Source: Leptasterias polaris (lineage: Eukaryota > Echinodermata > Asteroidea > Forcipulatida > Asteriidae). Taken from it: a stretch of 64,000 bases of DNA. The notes under the pieces are model-generated. The model worked only from the letters and a program-made list of their open reading frames with translations, did no database searches and was not told the origin of the DNA. Below, one piece after another: positions 47,401-53,550 of this stretch. The first letter of the stretch is position 1. Every line of letters starts with the position of its first letter. The position numbers were made by a program, and so were the translations under genes. The stretch is taken from the NCBI GenBank assembly GCA_037783415.1, contig JAZGTN010000015.1, positions 5,157,001 to 5,221,000 on the forward strand, read 5' to 3'.

Positions 47401-47667
47401 ACAGAAAAGTGTGACATCACATCAACAAGTGCCGACGTCACCTTCAGAGATGGGGAGTATGTAAGAGCACAAAAATGTCTTGTCATTCGGACACAAAGTG
47501 GGGAAATTACTACGTCGCCCATCAAGAGGCCCTCATCTCGCATTGTCAATGAATCAACAAACATGCCAAATGTCCCGAGTTTACCTGACATCGTGGTTAA
47601 CGATGACTCACAAGAGTCACAATCTATTAACACCACCGAGCTCAACCGCAACAAAGACTCGAAATGA
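14485..47667 (+). CDS. Receptor (membrane) guanylyl cyclase, natriuretic-peptide-receptor type
   Basis: Nineteen coding exons, about 1311 aa: 14485-15175, 15830-16082, 20030-20126, 21620-21749, 28126-28196, 29108-29249, 30367-30442, 33796-33886, 34806-35036, 36414-36599, 37574-37745, 40221-40367, 40774-40990, 41828-41971, 43197-43389, 44551-44725, 45857-46047, 46834-46934, 47040-47667. All introns are GT-AG and phases match. Residues 1-28: signal peptide. 29-461: ANF-receptor ectodomain (Cys 85, 111, 115, 134; NVT and NFT glycosylation sites; [10 protein letters not shown] before the membrane). About 465-487: TM helix. About 520-835: kinase-homology domain, degenerate (SHGLLCSN for HRD, KIAGSG for DFG). 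About 836-890: dimerisation helix ([20 protein letters not shown]). About 895-1085: cyclase, with metal-binding D909 and D953, purine-selecting E949 and C1021 (GTP-specific), and N1028 and R1032. 1104-1311: Ser/Thr-rich tail. It converts GTP to cGMP on ligand binding. The ligand is unknown; natriuretic-like or sperm-activating peptides are possible. Confidence 0.95.
15364..15596. mobile_element. Palindromic MITE (family F), cyclase intron 1
   Basis: Ends TACTGCAAAAACTAGGGTGT and CACCTCAGGTTTTGCAGTGTA are inverted. The inner arms repeat gtgttaaaattgacacc and mirrored ggtgtcaattttaacacc. Same family as 32557-33008 and 47736-48575. It ends 233 bp before exon 2. Confidence 0.8.
16111..16250. repeat. 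~11-bp minisatellite (AAATACACTCT)n
   Basis: Eight or more copies of AAATACACTCT, degrading rightward to tgaatacactc and tagatacactc. It starts about 28 bp after the donor of cyclase exon 2. Confidence 0.9.
16251..17454. other. Cyclase intron 2, left part
   Basis: No exon found. There is a T-run around 16655-16686. From about 17130 the sequence becomes continuous with the LTR-element region; a TATA-like GTGTATAAAAACCC lies at 17283-17296, compatible with an LTR promoter. Confidence 0.35.
17455..18687 (+). mobile_element. Probable 5' LTR of a Ty3/gypsy-type retrotransposon, internally rearranged
   Basis: The sequence immediately precedes a tRNA-Pro-type primer-binding site, ends with CA (18686-18687), and carries a polyadenylation signal (aataaa ~18599). 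A block of about 125 bp (ggaaggacgaagaagtatat ... ggtattgaatagtcc) occurs at ~17455-17585 and ~18311-18440. A second block (taagaacttaataatttcaa ... gttgggaaccaaaattg) occurs at ~18254-18310 and ~18441-18500. The left LTR edge is not defined (perhaps near 17130). No 3' LTR was found in the window. Confidence 0.5.
18692..18708 (+). other. Retroelement primer-binding site (tRNA-Pro type)
   Basis: TGGGGGCTTGTCCGGGA differs at one base from the classical tRNA-Pro primer-binding site used by many retroelements. It follows the LTR end after four bases. Confidence 0.7.
18960..19270 (+). pseudogene. Truncated gag-like ORF of the LTR retrotransposon
   Basis: It begins with an ATG at ~18959 ([17 protein letters not shown]), typical of short alpha-helical gag N termini. 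The frame is broken by a shift in the GA-repeat around 19022-19036. A second frame resumes with coiled-coil-like residues and then [20 protein letters not shown], a widespread gag signature in Ty3/gypsy-type elements. It ends at ~19250-19270, where other repeat sequence begins. No protease, reverse transcriptase or integrase is present, so the copy is defective. Confidence 0.65.
19249..19460. repeat. CGGGTC-rich inverted-repeat segment
   Basis: Contains several mirrored copies of gacccgga / tccgggtc / gattcgggtc / ggacccagaat around an A-run and AT-rich centre. It interrupts the gag remnant and looks like a secondary insertion. Family unknown. Confidence 0.4.
20160..20460. mobile_element. TTAA-type MITE (family B) relative, right end replaced
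   Basis: Begins TTAAAGGGTGTGTATAACAT, with an interior shared with 22269-22576 (gttggccatggtgggaaact, gaaatgcaatagtttttgag). The right terminus is not seen. Instead there is a 36-bp hairpin (ATGGAGGAAGAAAA / TTTTCTTCCTCCAT) at ~20403-20432. Confidence 0.55.
22269..22576. mobile_element. TTAA-flanked MITE (family B), cyclase intron 4
   Basis: TTAA at 22269 and 22573. Left end AAAGGGTGTGCGTAACATCG. The right end (gacaattaccaatgtggcac ... gtgctttaa) is imperfectly mirrored. The interior matches the 44784-45134 copy in reverse orientation. Confidence 0.7.
22577..24130. other. Cyclase intron 4, middle part
   Basis: No exon recognised. Low-complexity C-runs with interspersed CA/AAC at 23507-23620 create long but meaningless open frames on both strands. 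Confidence 0.4.
24131..24476. mobile_element. Palindromic MITE (family J) hosting a second MITE
   Basis: Outer arms: TATGGTGGCCCTGAAGGGAC atcaa at 24131 mirrors ttgatgtcccttcagggcta ccatata ending ~24476. A family-E MITE (24231-24444) occupies the centre. Confidence 0.65.
24231..24444 (-). mobile_element. MITE family E, copy 1 (nested)
   Basis: Ends TATAGATAGTTCCCAGTAGA and CATATTGCAACCTATCTATA. The inner arms carry CGCCATCTTTACGGGCAAAT and a mirrored ATTTGCCCGTAAAGATGGCC-type word. Same family as 32757-32982 and 39257-39485. Flanked by TATA on both sides. Confidence 0.8.
25450..27096. mobile_element. 1.65-kb terminal-inverted-repeat element containing a ~136-bp palindromic satellite
   Basis: The left end ACACTGTAAAAACGGCGCTT (25450) mirrors the right end ACGCCGTTTTTACAGTGT (to 27096). 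Immediately inside the left end, a unit of about 136 bp is repeated four times (starts ~25475, 25611, 25747, 25882). Each unit has tttaaacacatacaaaacat, gtttacacgcaaacatgttt and gtcaaaaagctaaacgtgtt. The same words return in inverted orientation at ~26275-26430 and as scattered taaacatgtt/taaacgtgt copies at 26885-27070. There is no ORF of note. Located in cyclase intron 4. Confidence 0.75.
27301..27473 (+). mobile_element. TA-flanked MITE family D, copy 1
   Basis: Ends TAGACCTTATGCATTGACGT and ATGACGTCATATGCATAAGGTC are inverted. The interior has aagcagccatcttagaggta and gcgaggcgcc-type GC-rich words. It carries TGACGTCA at 27315-27322 and 27451-27458. Confidence 0.85.
27474..28125. other. 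Cyclase intron 4, right end
   Basis: A G-run lies at ~27712-27734. No other feature is seen before exon 5. Confidence 0.4.
28197..29107. other. Cyclase intron 5
   Basis: A C-run lies at 28502-28521. Nothing else recognised; open frames are short and featureless. Confidence 0.4.
29353..29760 (+). repeat. AAC/GACAAC-rich trinucleotide satellite
   Basis: About 400 bp of irregular ACA/ACG/ATG-ACA-ACA words, with a higher-order unit like acaacaaaggcaacaacgac aatgac repeated around 29520-29600. C and A only dominate the plus strand. Long stop-free frames on both strands follow from this composition and are not genes. In cyclase intron 6. Confidence 0.9.
30470..30616. repeat. Two poly-C runs
   Basis: C-runs at ~30471-30492 and ~30600-30616 in cyclase intron 7, with ordinary sequence between. 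Confidence 0.8.
30665..30837 (+). mobile_element. TA-flanked MITE family D, copy 2
   Basis: Starts TAGACCTTATGCATTGACGT and ends CACGTGCATAAGGTCTA, giving a TA duplication. Very close to copy 1 at 27301 over its whole length. Two exact TGACGTCA sites (30679-30686, 30815-30822) and a gccgccatcttag word are present. Confidence 0.88.
31735..31900 (+). repeat. tRNA-derived SINE fragment
   Basis: Starts within the tRNA-like head (gcagagcgtgggttcgagtc ccagtcgtggcac = B box and acceptor side). It continues into a body (ttgtgcccctgatgagcaag ac) that also occurs at ~31232-31270, so two fragments of this variant lie within 600 bp. Confidence 0.6.
32444..32480 (+). ncRNA. Hammerhead-ribozyme-like motif (retroelement relic)
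   Basis: CTGAAGA (matches box CUGANGA) is followed by cgagcagagtatactggcc, which can form a partial stem-loop (GCAG/CTGG region), then CGAAACGTC. This order is that of short hammerhead motifs in Penelope-type terminal repeats. The stem is imperfect and stem I was not established, so this is a candidate only. Confidence 0.3.
32557..33008. mobile_element. MITE family F, split by family E
   Basis: The left end TACTGCAAAAACTGGGGTGT is at 32557. The mirrored right end CACCCCAGTTTTTGCAGTGTA finishes at ~33008. A family-E MITE (32757-32982) separates the two parts. Confidence 0.78.
32757..32982 (+). mobile_element. MITE family E, copy 2 (nested in family F)
   Basis: Begins ATAGATAGGTTGCAATATTA, ends CTACTGGGAACTATCTTT, with CGGCCATCTTTACGGGCAAT near one end and GCCCGTAAAGATGGCGTCTA near the other. 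Interior gtgcagcacgcgcacatttc is shared with the other two copies. Confidence 0.82.
33010..33060. repeat. Near-perfect 50-bp palindrome
   Basis: ccactgatctctatatactg followed, after two bases, by agtatatagagatcagtgg. Sits exactly between MITE F and MITE K. Confidence 0.85.
33061..33286. mobile_element. Palindromic MITE (family K)
   Basis: Ends ACCCATTACACAACGCGCAG and CTGCGCATTGTGCAATGGGT are inverted. Inner arms gtctcctgtccgccattgtg and ccaaaatggcggacaggaga, and gtgcacaaaaggaatgg with its mirror, extend the pairing to ~95 bp per arm. GC-rich compared with surroundings. Confidence 0.85.
33887..34805. other. Cyclase intron 8
   Basis: No repeat family or exon recognised. AT-rich. Confidence 0.4.
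35168..35440. repeat. Dispersed repeat (family U) with poly-G and poly-C runs
   Basis: ggaccattccacatatctaa gagggg, then gaggggcttaaa, then tttgtgcac-like words parallel the order seen at ~58310-58660. A G-run (35324-35341) and a C-run (35395-35410) bracket its right half. Confidence 0.4.
35441..36413. other. Cyclase intron 9, right part
   Basis: Nothing recognised. A CT-rich tract (ccctctctctctctatatgcag) forms the acceptor of exon 10. Confidence 0.4.
36631..36920. mobile_element. Degenerate TTAA-type MITE (family B)
   Basis: Begins TTAAAGAGTGTGCAAAACTT. Interior words (gttcacagatttacaaataa, atttttgcctgaaaggcttt, ctattttctcgtgactccga, tttcacaggtttgtt) parallel the intact copies at 48799 and 60413. 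The right terminus is not recognisable. Confidence 0.6.
37746..38111. other. Cyclase intron 11, left part
   Basis: T-rich sequence without a recognised element. Confidence 0.35.
38112..38289. repeat. Relative of MITE family A
   Basis: taaagctgccttaaaagcac at the left and gtttctgcttaaaagctctt at the right are mirrored. The interior ggttaccaacccaattacca is shared with 42363-42555. Diverged. Confidence 0.5.
38290..39256. other. Cyclase intron 11, middle
   Basis: No gene or repeat family recognised. Includes a purine-rich tract at ~38707-38745. Confidence 0.35.
39257..39485 (+). mobile_element. MITE family E, copy 3
   Basis: tatagataggttgcagtatg ... gggaactatctata, flanked by TATA on both sides. 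CGGCCATCTTACGGGCAGTT and CGTAAAGATGGCGTCTAATG lie near the two ends. Shares the full interior with 32757-32982. Confidence 0.85.
41056..41355. mobile_element. TTAA-type MITE (family B), cyclase intron 13
   Basis: Interior matches 22269-22576 (ggtcatggtgcaaaactccc tttgaaat; gggtcacatcaagatgtgga). The right end gctttaa is preserved near 41350; the left TTAA is lost. Confidence 0.65.
42040..42600 (-). mobile_element. tRNA-derived SINE interrupted by MITE A
   Basis: In reverse orientation: (TAATAA)n-type tail at 42040-42058, body (gcgcacatatccaccccaag; aggtacccattttacccctg; gttaagtgtcttgctcaggg), and tRNA-like head (gaccgggactcgaacccaca ... gctcttaaccgctcggccac). The head is split after cagaaacacca by a 193-bp palindromic MITE and resumes gagcttgagttcggtgctct, so the SINE is older than the MITE. 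Confidence 0.8.
42363..42555. mobile_element. MITE family A, inserted in a SINE
   Basis: Ends GGGCCCAGTTTCATAGAGCT and AGCTCCATGAAATTGGGCCC are inverted, continued by gcttaagca words on both arms. Flanking ca/cca repeats are compatible with a 2-3 bp duplication. Confidence 0.8.
43770..44350 (-). mobile_element. Degenerate tRNA-derived SINE interrupted by MITE A
   Basis: Reverse-oriented body (caaggcgctttacaatactt; cccatttatacagctagtta; acgtgtctcgctcaagaaca) and head (tgaccgggatttgaacccac ... ccatcagaccgctcagac), separated by a family-A MITE at 44055-44250. Confidence 0.6.
44055..44250. mobile_element. MITE family A, copy in second SINE
   Basis: ggcccaatttaattgagctg at the left mirrors cagctctgtgtaaaggggccc at the right. 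Interior gaccagaatgtggttaccag is shared with 42363-42555. Confidence 0.65.
44784..45134. mobile_element. TTAA-type MITE (family B), cyclase intron 16
   Basis: TTAAAGGGTGTGTACAGCATTG ... at the left and CCAATGTTGTACACACCCTTTA at the right are near-perfect inverted ends. The right target reads TTAG rather than TTAA. Confidence 0.78.
45135..45856. other. Cyclase intron 16, right part
   Basis: No element or exon recognised. Confidence 0.35.
46048..46833. other. Cyclase intron 17
   Basis: An (AAC)n tract lies at ~46168-46200 and a T-run around 46457. Otherwise featureless. Confidence 0.4.
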
Positions 47668-47735
47668 AGGGCTGATTGACACACACCTCAAGCCTCAAGG
47701 TTCACTGGTTAATATGATTAAATTCAAAGAGAGAG

Positions 47736-48575
47736 TACACTGCACAAACTGGGGTGTTAAATTGACACCAAGTTGGGTGTTGTCACATATAAGGCCAAGT
47801 AAAAAAAACTAATGAGTTTCTCGTCCGGACTTTTTCAAAAAAAGGAGGAGGCAGGGCGTTACTATTTACTATTTTTAGCAATTTTTTCCAAGATGGCCGC
47901 CATGCTAAATATGGCTGGCCAAGGTATATTTATTCACAGATATTGTGCTATTTGAGTATACTGATGCAATTTATGACAAAACAAATGATTTGTAAGACCC
48001 TTCACTGCAGAATCGCAGCACCACCACCTTCGACAACAGTTGCTGTCCGCTCTGAAAAGAACGCCAAGCTGAGTTTAGTGTCAAGACACTGATGGTACAT
48101 TAAGTCAGGAGAATCACACTTTTAGCTCTCAACTAGCTAGGGACTGCACACCTGAGAATATTGAAATGAGAAAGTTGGGAATTCTTGAGGCAAAGCTGCT
48201 ATTTTGGCCCATCTAATTGGATTCAGGAGATTCAAAATATCAGAGATGCCACTCAGTTTCATCCCAAACATTTGATTTAAGCTTTAAATCTTCAAAAAAA
48301 ATCTGATTTAAGATTTTTTATATATATATATATTTTTTTCTGAAAGGAGGCGGGCGGGGACGAGAAACTCTTTACTTTTTTTACTTGGCCTAACCGATAC
48401 CAAAAAGTATACAAATTTGTATCATAGGGTGTTAAAATAACACTAATTTATGCAAAAAACAATTACATTTGTGTTATTTTAATACCCCAAGATGTTTATT
48501 TGGAATTCTCTCATCGGTATCTTTATGTGACAGCACCCAGGGTGTCAATTTTAACACCCAGTTTTTTCAGTGGGT
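47736..48575. mobile_element. MITE family F, split by family G
   Basis: The left end TACACTGCACAAACTGGGGT at 47736 and mirrored right end ACACCCAGTTTTTTCAGTG at ~48571 belong to family F. A family-G element (47790-48392) lies between. Begins 69 bp after the cyclase stop codon, so it may lie in the 3'UTR. Confidence 0.72.
47790..48392. mobile_element. Non-autonomous TIR element (family G)
   Basis: TAAGGCCAAGTAAAAAAAAC at the left mirrors TTTTTTTACTTGGCCTA at the right, with gagtttctcgtccggacttt and mirrored gacgagaaactcttt just inside. A related element is at 61643-62269. No ORF. Confidence 0.7.
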
Positions 48576-48798
48576 AGCATAAACATAGTTTCCAAACTTC
48601 CCAGTAAATGGTCAAAGCTTGCTTGCAACCCTCCTACAAACAGGGACCACAGACTTCCAAAAAGTATTATACCTTCTTTAGGCTTGCTTTGGTACATGGT
48701 TTGCTTCTGTTAGTATGTGGAAATGCAAATATTTCAGAAAATATTCTCTGGAAGGATTGGTACTGGTATGAACTTGTAATCTTTGAGCTCACTGCAAC

Positions 48799-49161
48799 TT
48801 AAAGGCCCTGTACACTATTGGTAAGATCGAAAAACACAAATGTTCACAGATTCACACATAACTTACATGATTTAAAGTAAGTAATGGTAGAAAGGGTTCC
48901 TTAAAATATTTCTGCCTAAAATGCTATCGTTTCTGAGAAATTAGTAAAACAATAGTTTTTATCGCGCGCGATAATAAACTCGATGTTTGAAAAACAGAAA
49001 ACACATAAGGTCTCTTTTCACTATTTTCTCGTGACCTCGATGACCAATTGAGCTCAAATTTTCACAGGTTTGTTATTTCATGTATGTGGTTGATTACACA
49101 AAACATGAACACTGTCTGTGATTATTTTGTCAGCTCTGCCAATCCTGTATAATACCTTTAA
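48799..49161. mobile_element. TTAA-flanked 363-bp MITE (family B), young copy 1
   Basis: TTAA at 48799-48802 and 49158-49161. Left end AAAGGCCCTGTACACTATTG, right end CCAATCCTGTATAATACCTTT. A central ATCGCGCGCGAT palindrome lies at ~48961. Nearly identical to 60413-60775. Confidence 0.88.
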
Positions 49162-49235
49162 TTGTTGTTCTTCTATAATTGCCAATTCTAAACTTTTTTA
49201 CAATAATGAATGTTTAAACCTCTCTTTTAAACTCC

Positions 49236-49395
49236 TGTGCCCAAATTCACAGAGCTGCTTAAGAGCAGACAATGTATCTTGAAAAGTATCAGCTTAAGCA
49301 AATATTAGCAGAACACCAGTCGCAAGCGGTGTATGACAATGTATTTTGGCTGGTAACCTTTTAGTGACAAGCACAAATTGGGCACTGGACCTGAA
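49236..49395. repeat. MITE family A fragment
   Basis: cccaaattcacagagctgct taagagcagac at the left and an imperfect gacaagcacaaattgggcac at the right. Diverged. Confidence 0.4.
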
Positions 49396-49896
49396 TTGGG
49401 TTGACTGCTGGGAAAACTTTCTCGCCACAACAAAATTATTTGTGAGCGGAAATTAGTCGACTATCGAGTTCTATTTCACTGTACAGAAAGGAATTTTTAT
49501 TATAAAACAAAAAAAGAACAGCATTATTCAAATTAAATTTAAATTATGTACTGTATATTTGTTATCATAAAATTATATTAAAACTATAAAGTGTTGAAAA
49601 AAAAAATTATTTTTGAGAGATATTATTAGGCCGAAAAGATAAATTTCAAATCAAGTGAAATCAAAACAACAATAATAAACCAACAAGTACTTTGGATGCC
49701 CCACATTGTGTACAAGGAAGCAAAACTGATGCAAATCCTCTATTTGTCCAAGGTATAACTTTCTCTTTACAATATAAACCAATGTGTAGGCTTACTACAT
49801 GTAAGCACCATTTCAATAGGTTTCAAACTGTCTTAAGACACTGGTAAACAACAGATGAGACAGTGTTATGGCCCAATACATTGATTTCTTAAAATA

Positions 49897-50222
49897 ACAA
49901 TAATTAGTTCTTACAAGAGCATTTTACAATAACGTATCAATGCACTTAACATTTGTGGCCCTGGTCACTGGGCTAATTGCTGTAAAAACATATTTCTCAG
50001 CTTCCTCGGGAGTATACAACCCTGGGCTGCCATGGCACCCAAAAGGCCTTTACAAATGCAATATCAAAACGCAGGTACCCATTTATACTCCTGGGTAAAG
50101 AGAAGCTATTGTAGTTATGCATCTTGCTCAAGGACACACAAGTGTTATGACCAGGACACAAACCAACATCCAGATGACTTAACCACCACAACTTGGGAGT
50201 CCAGTGCACTAGACTACTGCCC
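49897..50222 (-). repeat. Degenerate tRNA-derived SINE
   Basis: Reverse-oriented body (ggccctggtcactgggctaa; aggtacccatttatactcct; gcatcttgctcaaggacaca) parallels 42040-42600. The tRNA-like head (accaggacacaaaccaacat) has decayed. Confidence 0.55.
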
Positions 50223-50325
50223 ATGACATATTGCAATGCCATCACTATCATTTGGCTTTACATAACCAAAAGTGTCGAAGGACTTTTCTTGTGTGATAAT
50301 TTGCAGGGATTATTATTTTTAATTA

Positions 50326-50430
50326 TGGGTTGAACAAAGAAAAAATTACCAGAGCGGGATTTGAACCAACGACCTCCGATTTAACGTGCCGGCACTCTAC
50401 CAACTGAGTTAGCTGCCGTGTAGCCAGGGA
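50326..50430 (-). repeat. tRNA-like SINE head (second SINE type)
   Basis: On the minus strand, TAACTCAGTTGGTAGAGTGC (A-box side) and GGTTCAAATCCCGCTCT (B box) are well kept, about 45 bases apart. They are preceded on the plus strand by gggttgaacaaagaaaaaat, which also precedes a related decayed segment at 57385-57410. The anticodon loop lacks the usual T33 and the acceptor ends do not pair well, so this is a SINE rather than a tRNA gene. Confidence 0.5.
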
Positions 50431-51031
50431 TCGCACCCAAGTTTACGATACAAGCTGGGAAGCAGCTACGTCTAAGGAGGGTCTGAAGTCGAAATATAAC
50501 GCACACATTTTGAGAAAACACCTTAACTTTGATACTTTCCACAGATAAAGGAGACAATCCAGAGAACAGTAAATTGTTATCAATTTTGCAAATTTTAATG
50601 TCCATATTTACAATGATTGTTATTTAGCATTCAGACTTCAGGCATGATATTGACAAAAAATGCTATTGAGAACAAGGGCTGATCTACTTTTGTTAAAGGT
50701 TTTTACACACTTATATGGGTGTTGGGTGTTTATTTACAAATCTACTGATTTTTTGTGAAAGCATAAACATAAACAAGAACAGGAAATGCGATCAAAATAA
50801 GATTATCATGCCTGACCCTTGAGCGTAGACGGCCTGTTTTACTTGCATGTGACAATGGTTGTTATTTTGTGTAGACCGTAGACCCCCAGACTAATACAGG
50901 TGATTAGAAATAAAATAGGTAGTTGATGGGCAAACGGTATGAACAATGTGTACATTTTCACTTGACGCATTGCCAAGGAAGCATTTTTTATTTTATTATA
51001 GCTTTTGAAATTTTTGGAGTTTGTAAAATTG

Positions 51032-51036
51032 TAAGA

Positions 51037-51067
<31 letters not shown>
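51032..51067 (+). repeat. Poly-A tract
   Basis: About 28 consecutive A between ctgagact-like flanks. No retrocopy body recognised upstream. Confidence 0.8.
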
Positions 51068-51070
<3 letters not shown>

Positions 51071-51212
51071 CAACTCAGAAATGTGTAGAACCTCTCAGAC
51101 AAAAACAACAGACCTTGCCAGTCTCGCTCTTAAATGGCTACCTTGGTTCCTACTACATTGCTGTAACATGCTTAACATGTGCAGAGACAGAGAGCAAGAC
51201 CATGTACTTTAA

Positions 51213-51373
51213 TAGACCTTATGCGTTGACGTCACCAAGCCGCCATCTTAGAGGTAAATTGATGATGAAACAATGGAAACGCGCTGATTTGTACGCGCGG
51301 CGCACAGGACATCTTCCTTTTGACCTCTAGGCGAGGGCGCCCTACTCAAATGACGTTACGTGCATAAGGTCTA
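51213..51373 (+). mobile_element. TA-flanked MITE family D, copy 3
   Basis: TAGACCTTATGCGTTGACGT to ACGTGCATAAGGTCTA. Slightly shorter than the other two copies (it lacks the ttggccaatga word). One TGACGTCA site is intact (51227-51234); the other is mutated to tgacgtta. Confidence 0.85.
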
Positions 51374-52499
51374 TAACAGACCCCAATATTCAGACCTTGC
51401 AAGTTGCACGTTATTAGTAAAATGTAAACTCCCGGGTGCCCCTAGTTTATTTGAAGATCTAACAACCTCATCACCAAAAGGGAAATTATTATTGACATTC
51501 TTAATGAGTTAACTTGGTATTGATGTCACAGCATTGAACAATCTGTGCGCTCAACTGTTTTGATCTGAAGGTTGATTAAACCCAATATTTGAAGGAGTCT
51601 TGTTGATTTACAGCCAGAATGCAATAAAATAAACAAAAAATGCTTTATTTGTTAAGAATCAGTCAAATGCAAATAAACTTTTAAAGTGAACAACTACGGT
51701 TTTATTTTTAATACTTTGTTAGTGCCCCCCCCAATAATAATATTATTACCATTATCATCAATACTGAACCCAAAGTACAGTAAAGTTTTTCAATTATTTT
51801 ATTTTTAAGGCTCCATGGTCAAATTACGTTTTGTGATGCGCTCATTTTCAATAGAGTTCTTATAAAAATAGTGTAAGAATAACAAGGCTCTAACCTCATG
51901 ATAAAAATAATGGTGTAACATTTGAGTTGATTTGATGCGAGTACTCTTTCAGAGCAAAATTTGAATGAAACATGAAACATCATTGGATATCAACAACAAA
52001 GGGTCTGTACATTGAAAAGAGAAGAATTATTGAGTCAGTAAAAATGTCAAATTCAATGCCATTTGAATGAGTACATGTATCATCAAAATTCAGGAATTTA
52101 CTAAAAGATTGTGTGAAAAAATATAATAAAATACAGACCCGTAAAAACAATATTTTGAAAAGCGACGTCATTGGGTGTTTTTGGATGTTGACAAAATTCA
52201 CACTACATGTAGAAGGATATCCAATACAATGGCATTTTACACAATTTTAACTTGAGGTTGTGACTTTTTGTCATTCTTTCAAAAAGACCATCTGTTGAAA
52301 AAGGCATTATAAAACTGTATTCAACTTTGGATCCCCTCTCTTTAAACAGTAATTTGAATATCTTGTGGAAATATTATGTTCACAAAATAAATAAATAAAT
52401 AAAAACCAAAAAATTTGCCAGTTAAAGTGACGCTTTGCACAAAGCATATTAATCATACATAATGCATACATTCATCAGTCAGGCTGTCTGTATACTGTC
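51374..52499. other. Intergenic region between cyclase and CHMP3
   Basis: AT-rich. No gene, no recognised repeat family. Confidence 0.4.
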
Positions 52500-52830
52500 T
52501 GTCTAGATGCAGTCACCACAAGATATCAAGATGTATCATGTAGCAGGCTGACACAGTGTATTTATAATGCAGTTTACCTTAGCGAATGATCAGTCAATAG
52601 GGGGGGGGGGGTTGACTGAATGGAGTGTGCACCATCTAGATGCATTCACATGATATCATATTGTTGGCTGGCATGCCTTTATTGCAAAATAACCCCAAAG
52701 CAAAACGCATGCAAATGGTATTGAAAGATCAGTCAATAGGAGGGTTGACTGTGTACAGTTAAGATGCATATCCAAATGGTATCACATTGCAGGATGACAG
52801 TGTATTTTCCCAAACACATGTAAATCCATG
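52500..52830. repeat. Three degenerate tandem copies of a ~120-130 bp unit
   Basis: Each copy runs: tagatgcagtcaccacaaga (or agatgcattcacatgatatc / agatgcatatccaaatggta), then atcat-attgcaggctgacag, then tttattgc words, then gatcagtcaataggggggtt gactg. Copies are clearly related but diverged. Confidence 0.6.
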
Positions 52831-53139
52831 ACTTGTTTGAGTAATAAAGACGCAATGCTCCAAACTGTAACTCAGTTTGAGCATGTCTGGTTTAAAAACA
52901 TGCTAATCTTATCATGATTTAACTCTTGATAATTATTCTGGGCATCCATCCATCCTTTGACCCACCTATTTTTCCAATAGATTCTTTTTTTGAATGTTGG
53001 CATCCATAAAGCGTACAGTTGTTTCCTTCACATGTTTAAATTATGTAGGTTGGAACCAGAGGTTTCTCAAAAATATTTGATTTGTGCAACCAACTTGCAA
53101 GACACTAAATAATTGATGCGATGATAGTGTTCAGACTGT

Positions 53140-53300
53140 CACTCTCTCCACCAATCTCGTGACACTGGCGATGTTCTCGCAAGATTGCTGGCCGCCGCGA
53201 GACTACTGCTCTTGCGGGAGTAGTCAGGAGCCAGCAGCCTTCCAATGAGAGCAGTGATCTCGCGAGAGCAGTCTTTGATCGCGGAGAGCTGAGTGTTATT
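53140..53300. other. Isolated GC-rich island with inverted words
   Basis: tctcgcaagattgctggccgccgcgag and its relative gccagcagccttcc...gagatcactgctctc-type words are partly mirrored. Strikingly GC-rich for this AT-rich interval. No ORF. Probably a GC-rich MITE. Confidence 0.4.
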
Positions 53301-53349
53301 ACGCTTATACGCTATCACTGAGACTTAACTATCATCACGACAAAATGTT

Positions 53350-53550
53350 ATCAACTTGTATGGTTTGCGGTATTCACCATATCTACTTGCTGTGTAGATT
53401 ATGTTCTTTTGAAAACTTGTCTTGCTTTTTGTTCTACTGCCGCGGAGTGGAACAAATAGCAAGATAAGTTCTCAGAAGAACATTATCTAACCAGGAAGTA
53501 GAGATACACATGGTGTTACCACAAACCAAATATACATTGATACCTCACCA
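53350..53550. mobile_element. ~200-bp foldback element
   Basis: gattatgttcttttgaaaac ttgtcttgc at ~53396 mirrors gcaagataagttctcagaag aacattatc at ~53460-53488. Outer arms tggtttgcggtattcaccat and atggtgttaccacaaacca extend the fold. The loop is actgccgcgg. Confidence 0.75.

Noticed and set aside
47034..47812. Antisense and alternative frames over the last cyclase exon
   Set aside because: The plus-strand frame joins exon 18 in phase and continues the protein; the others have no support.
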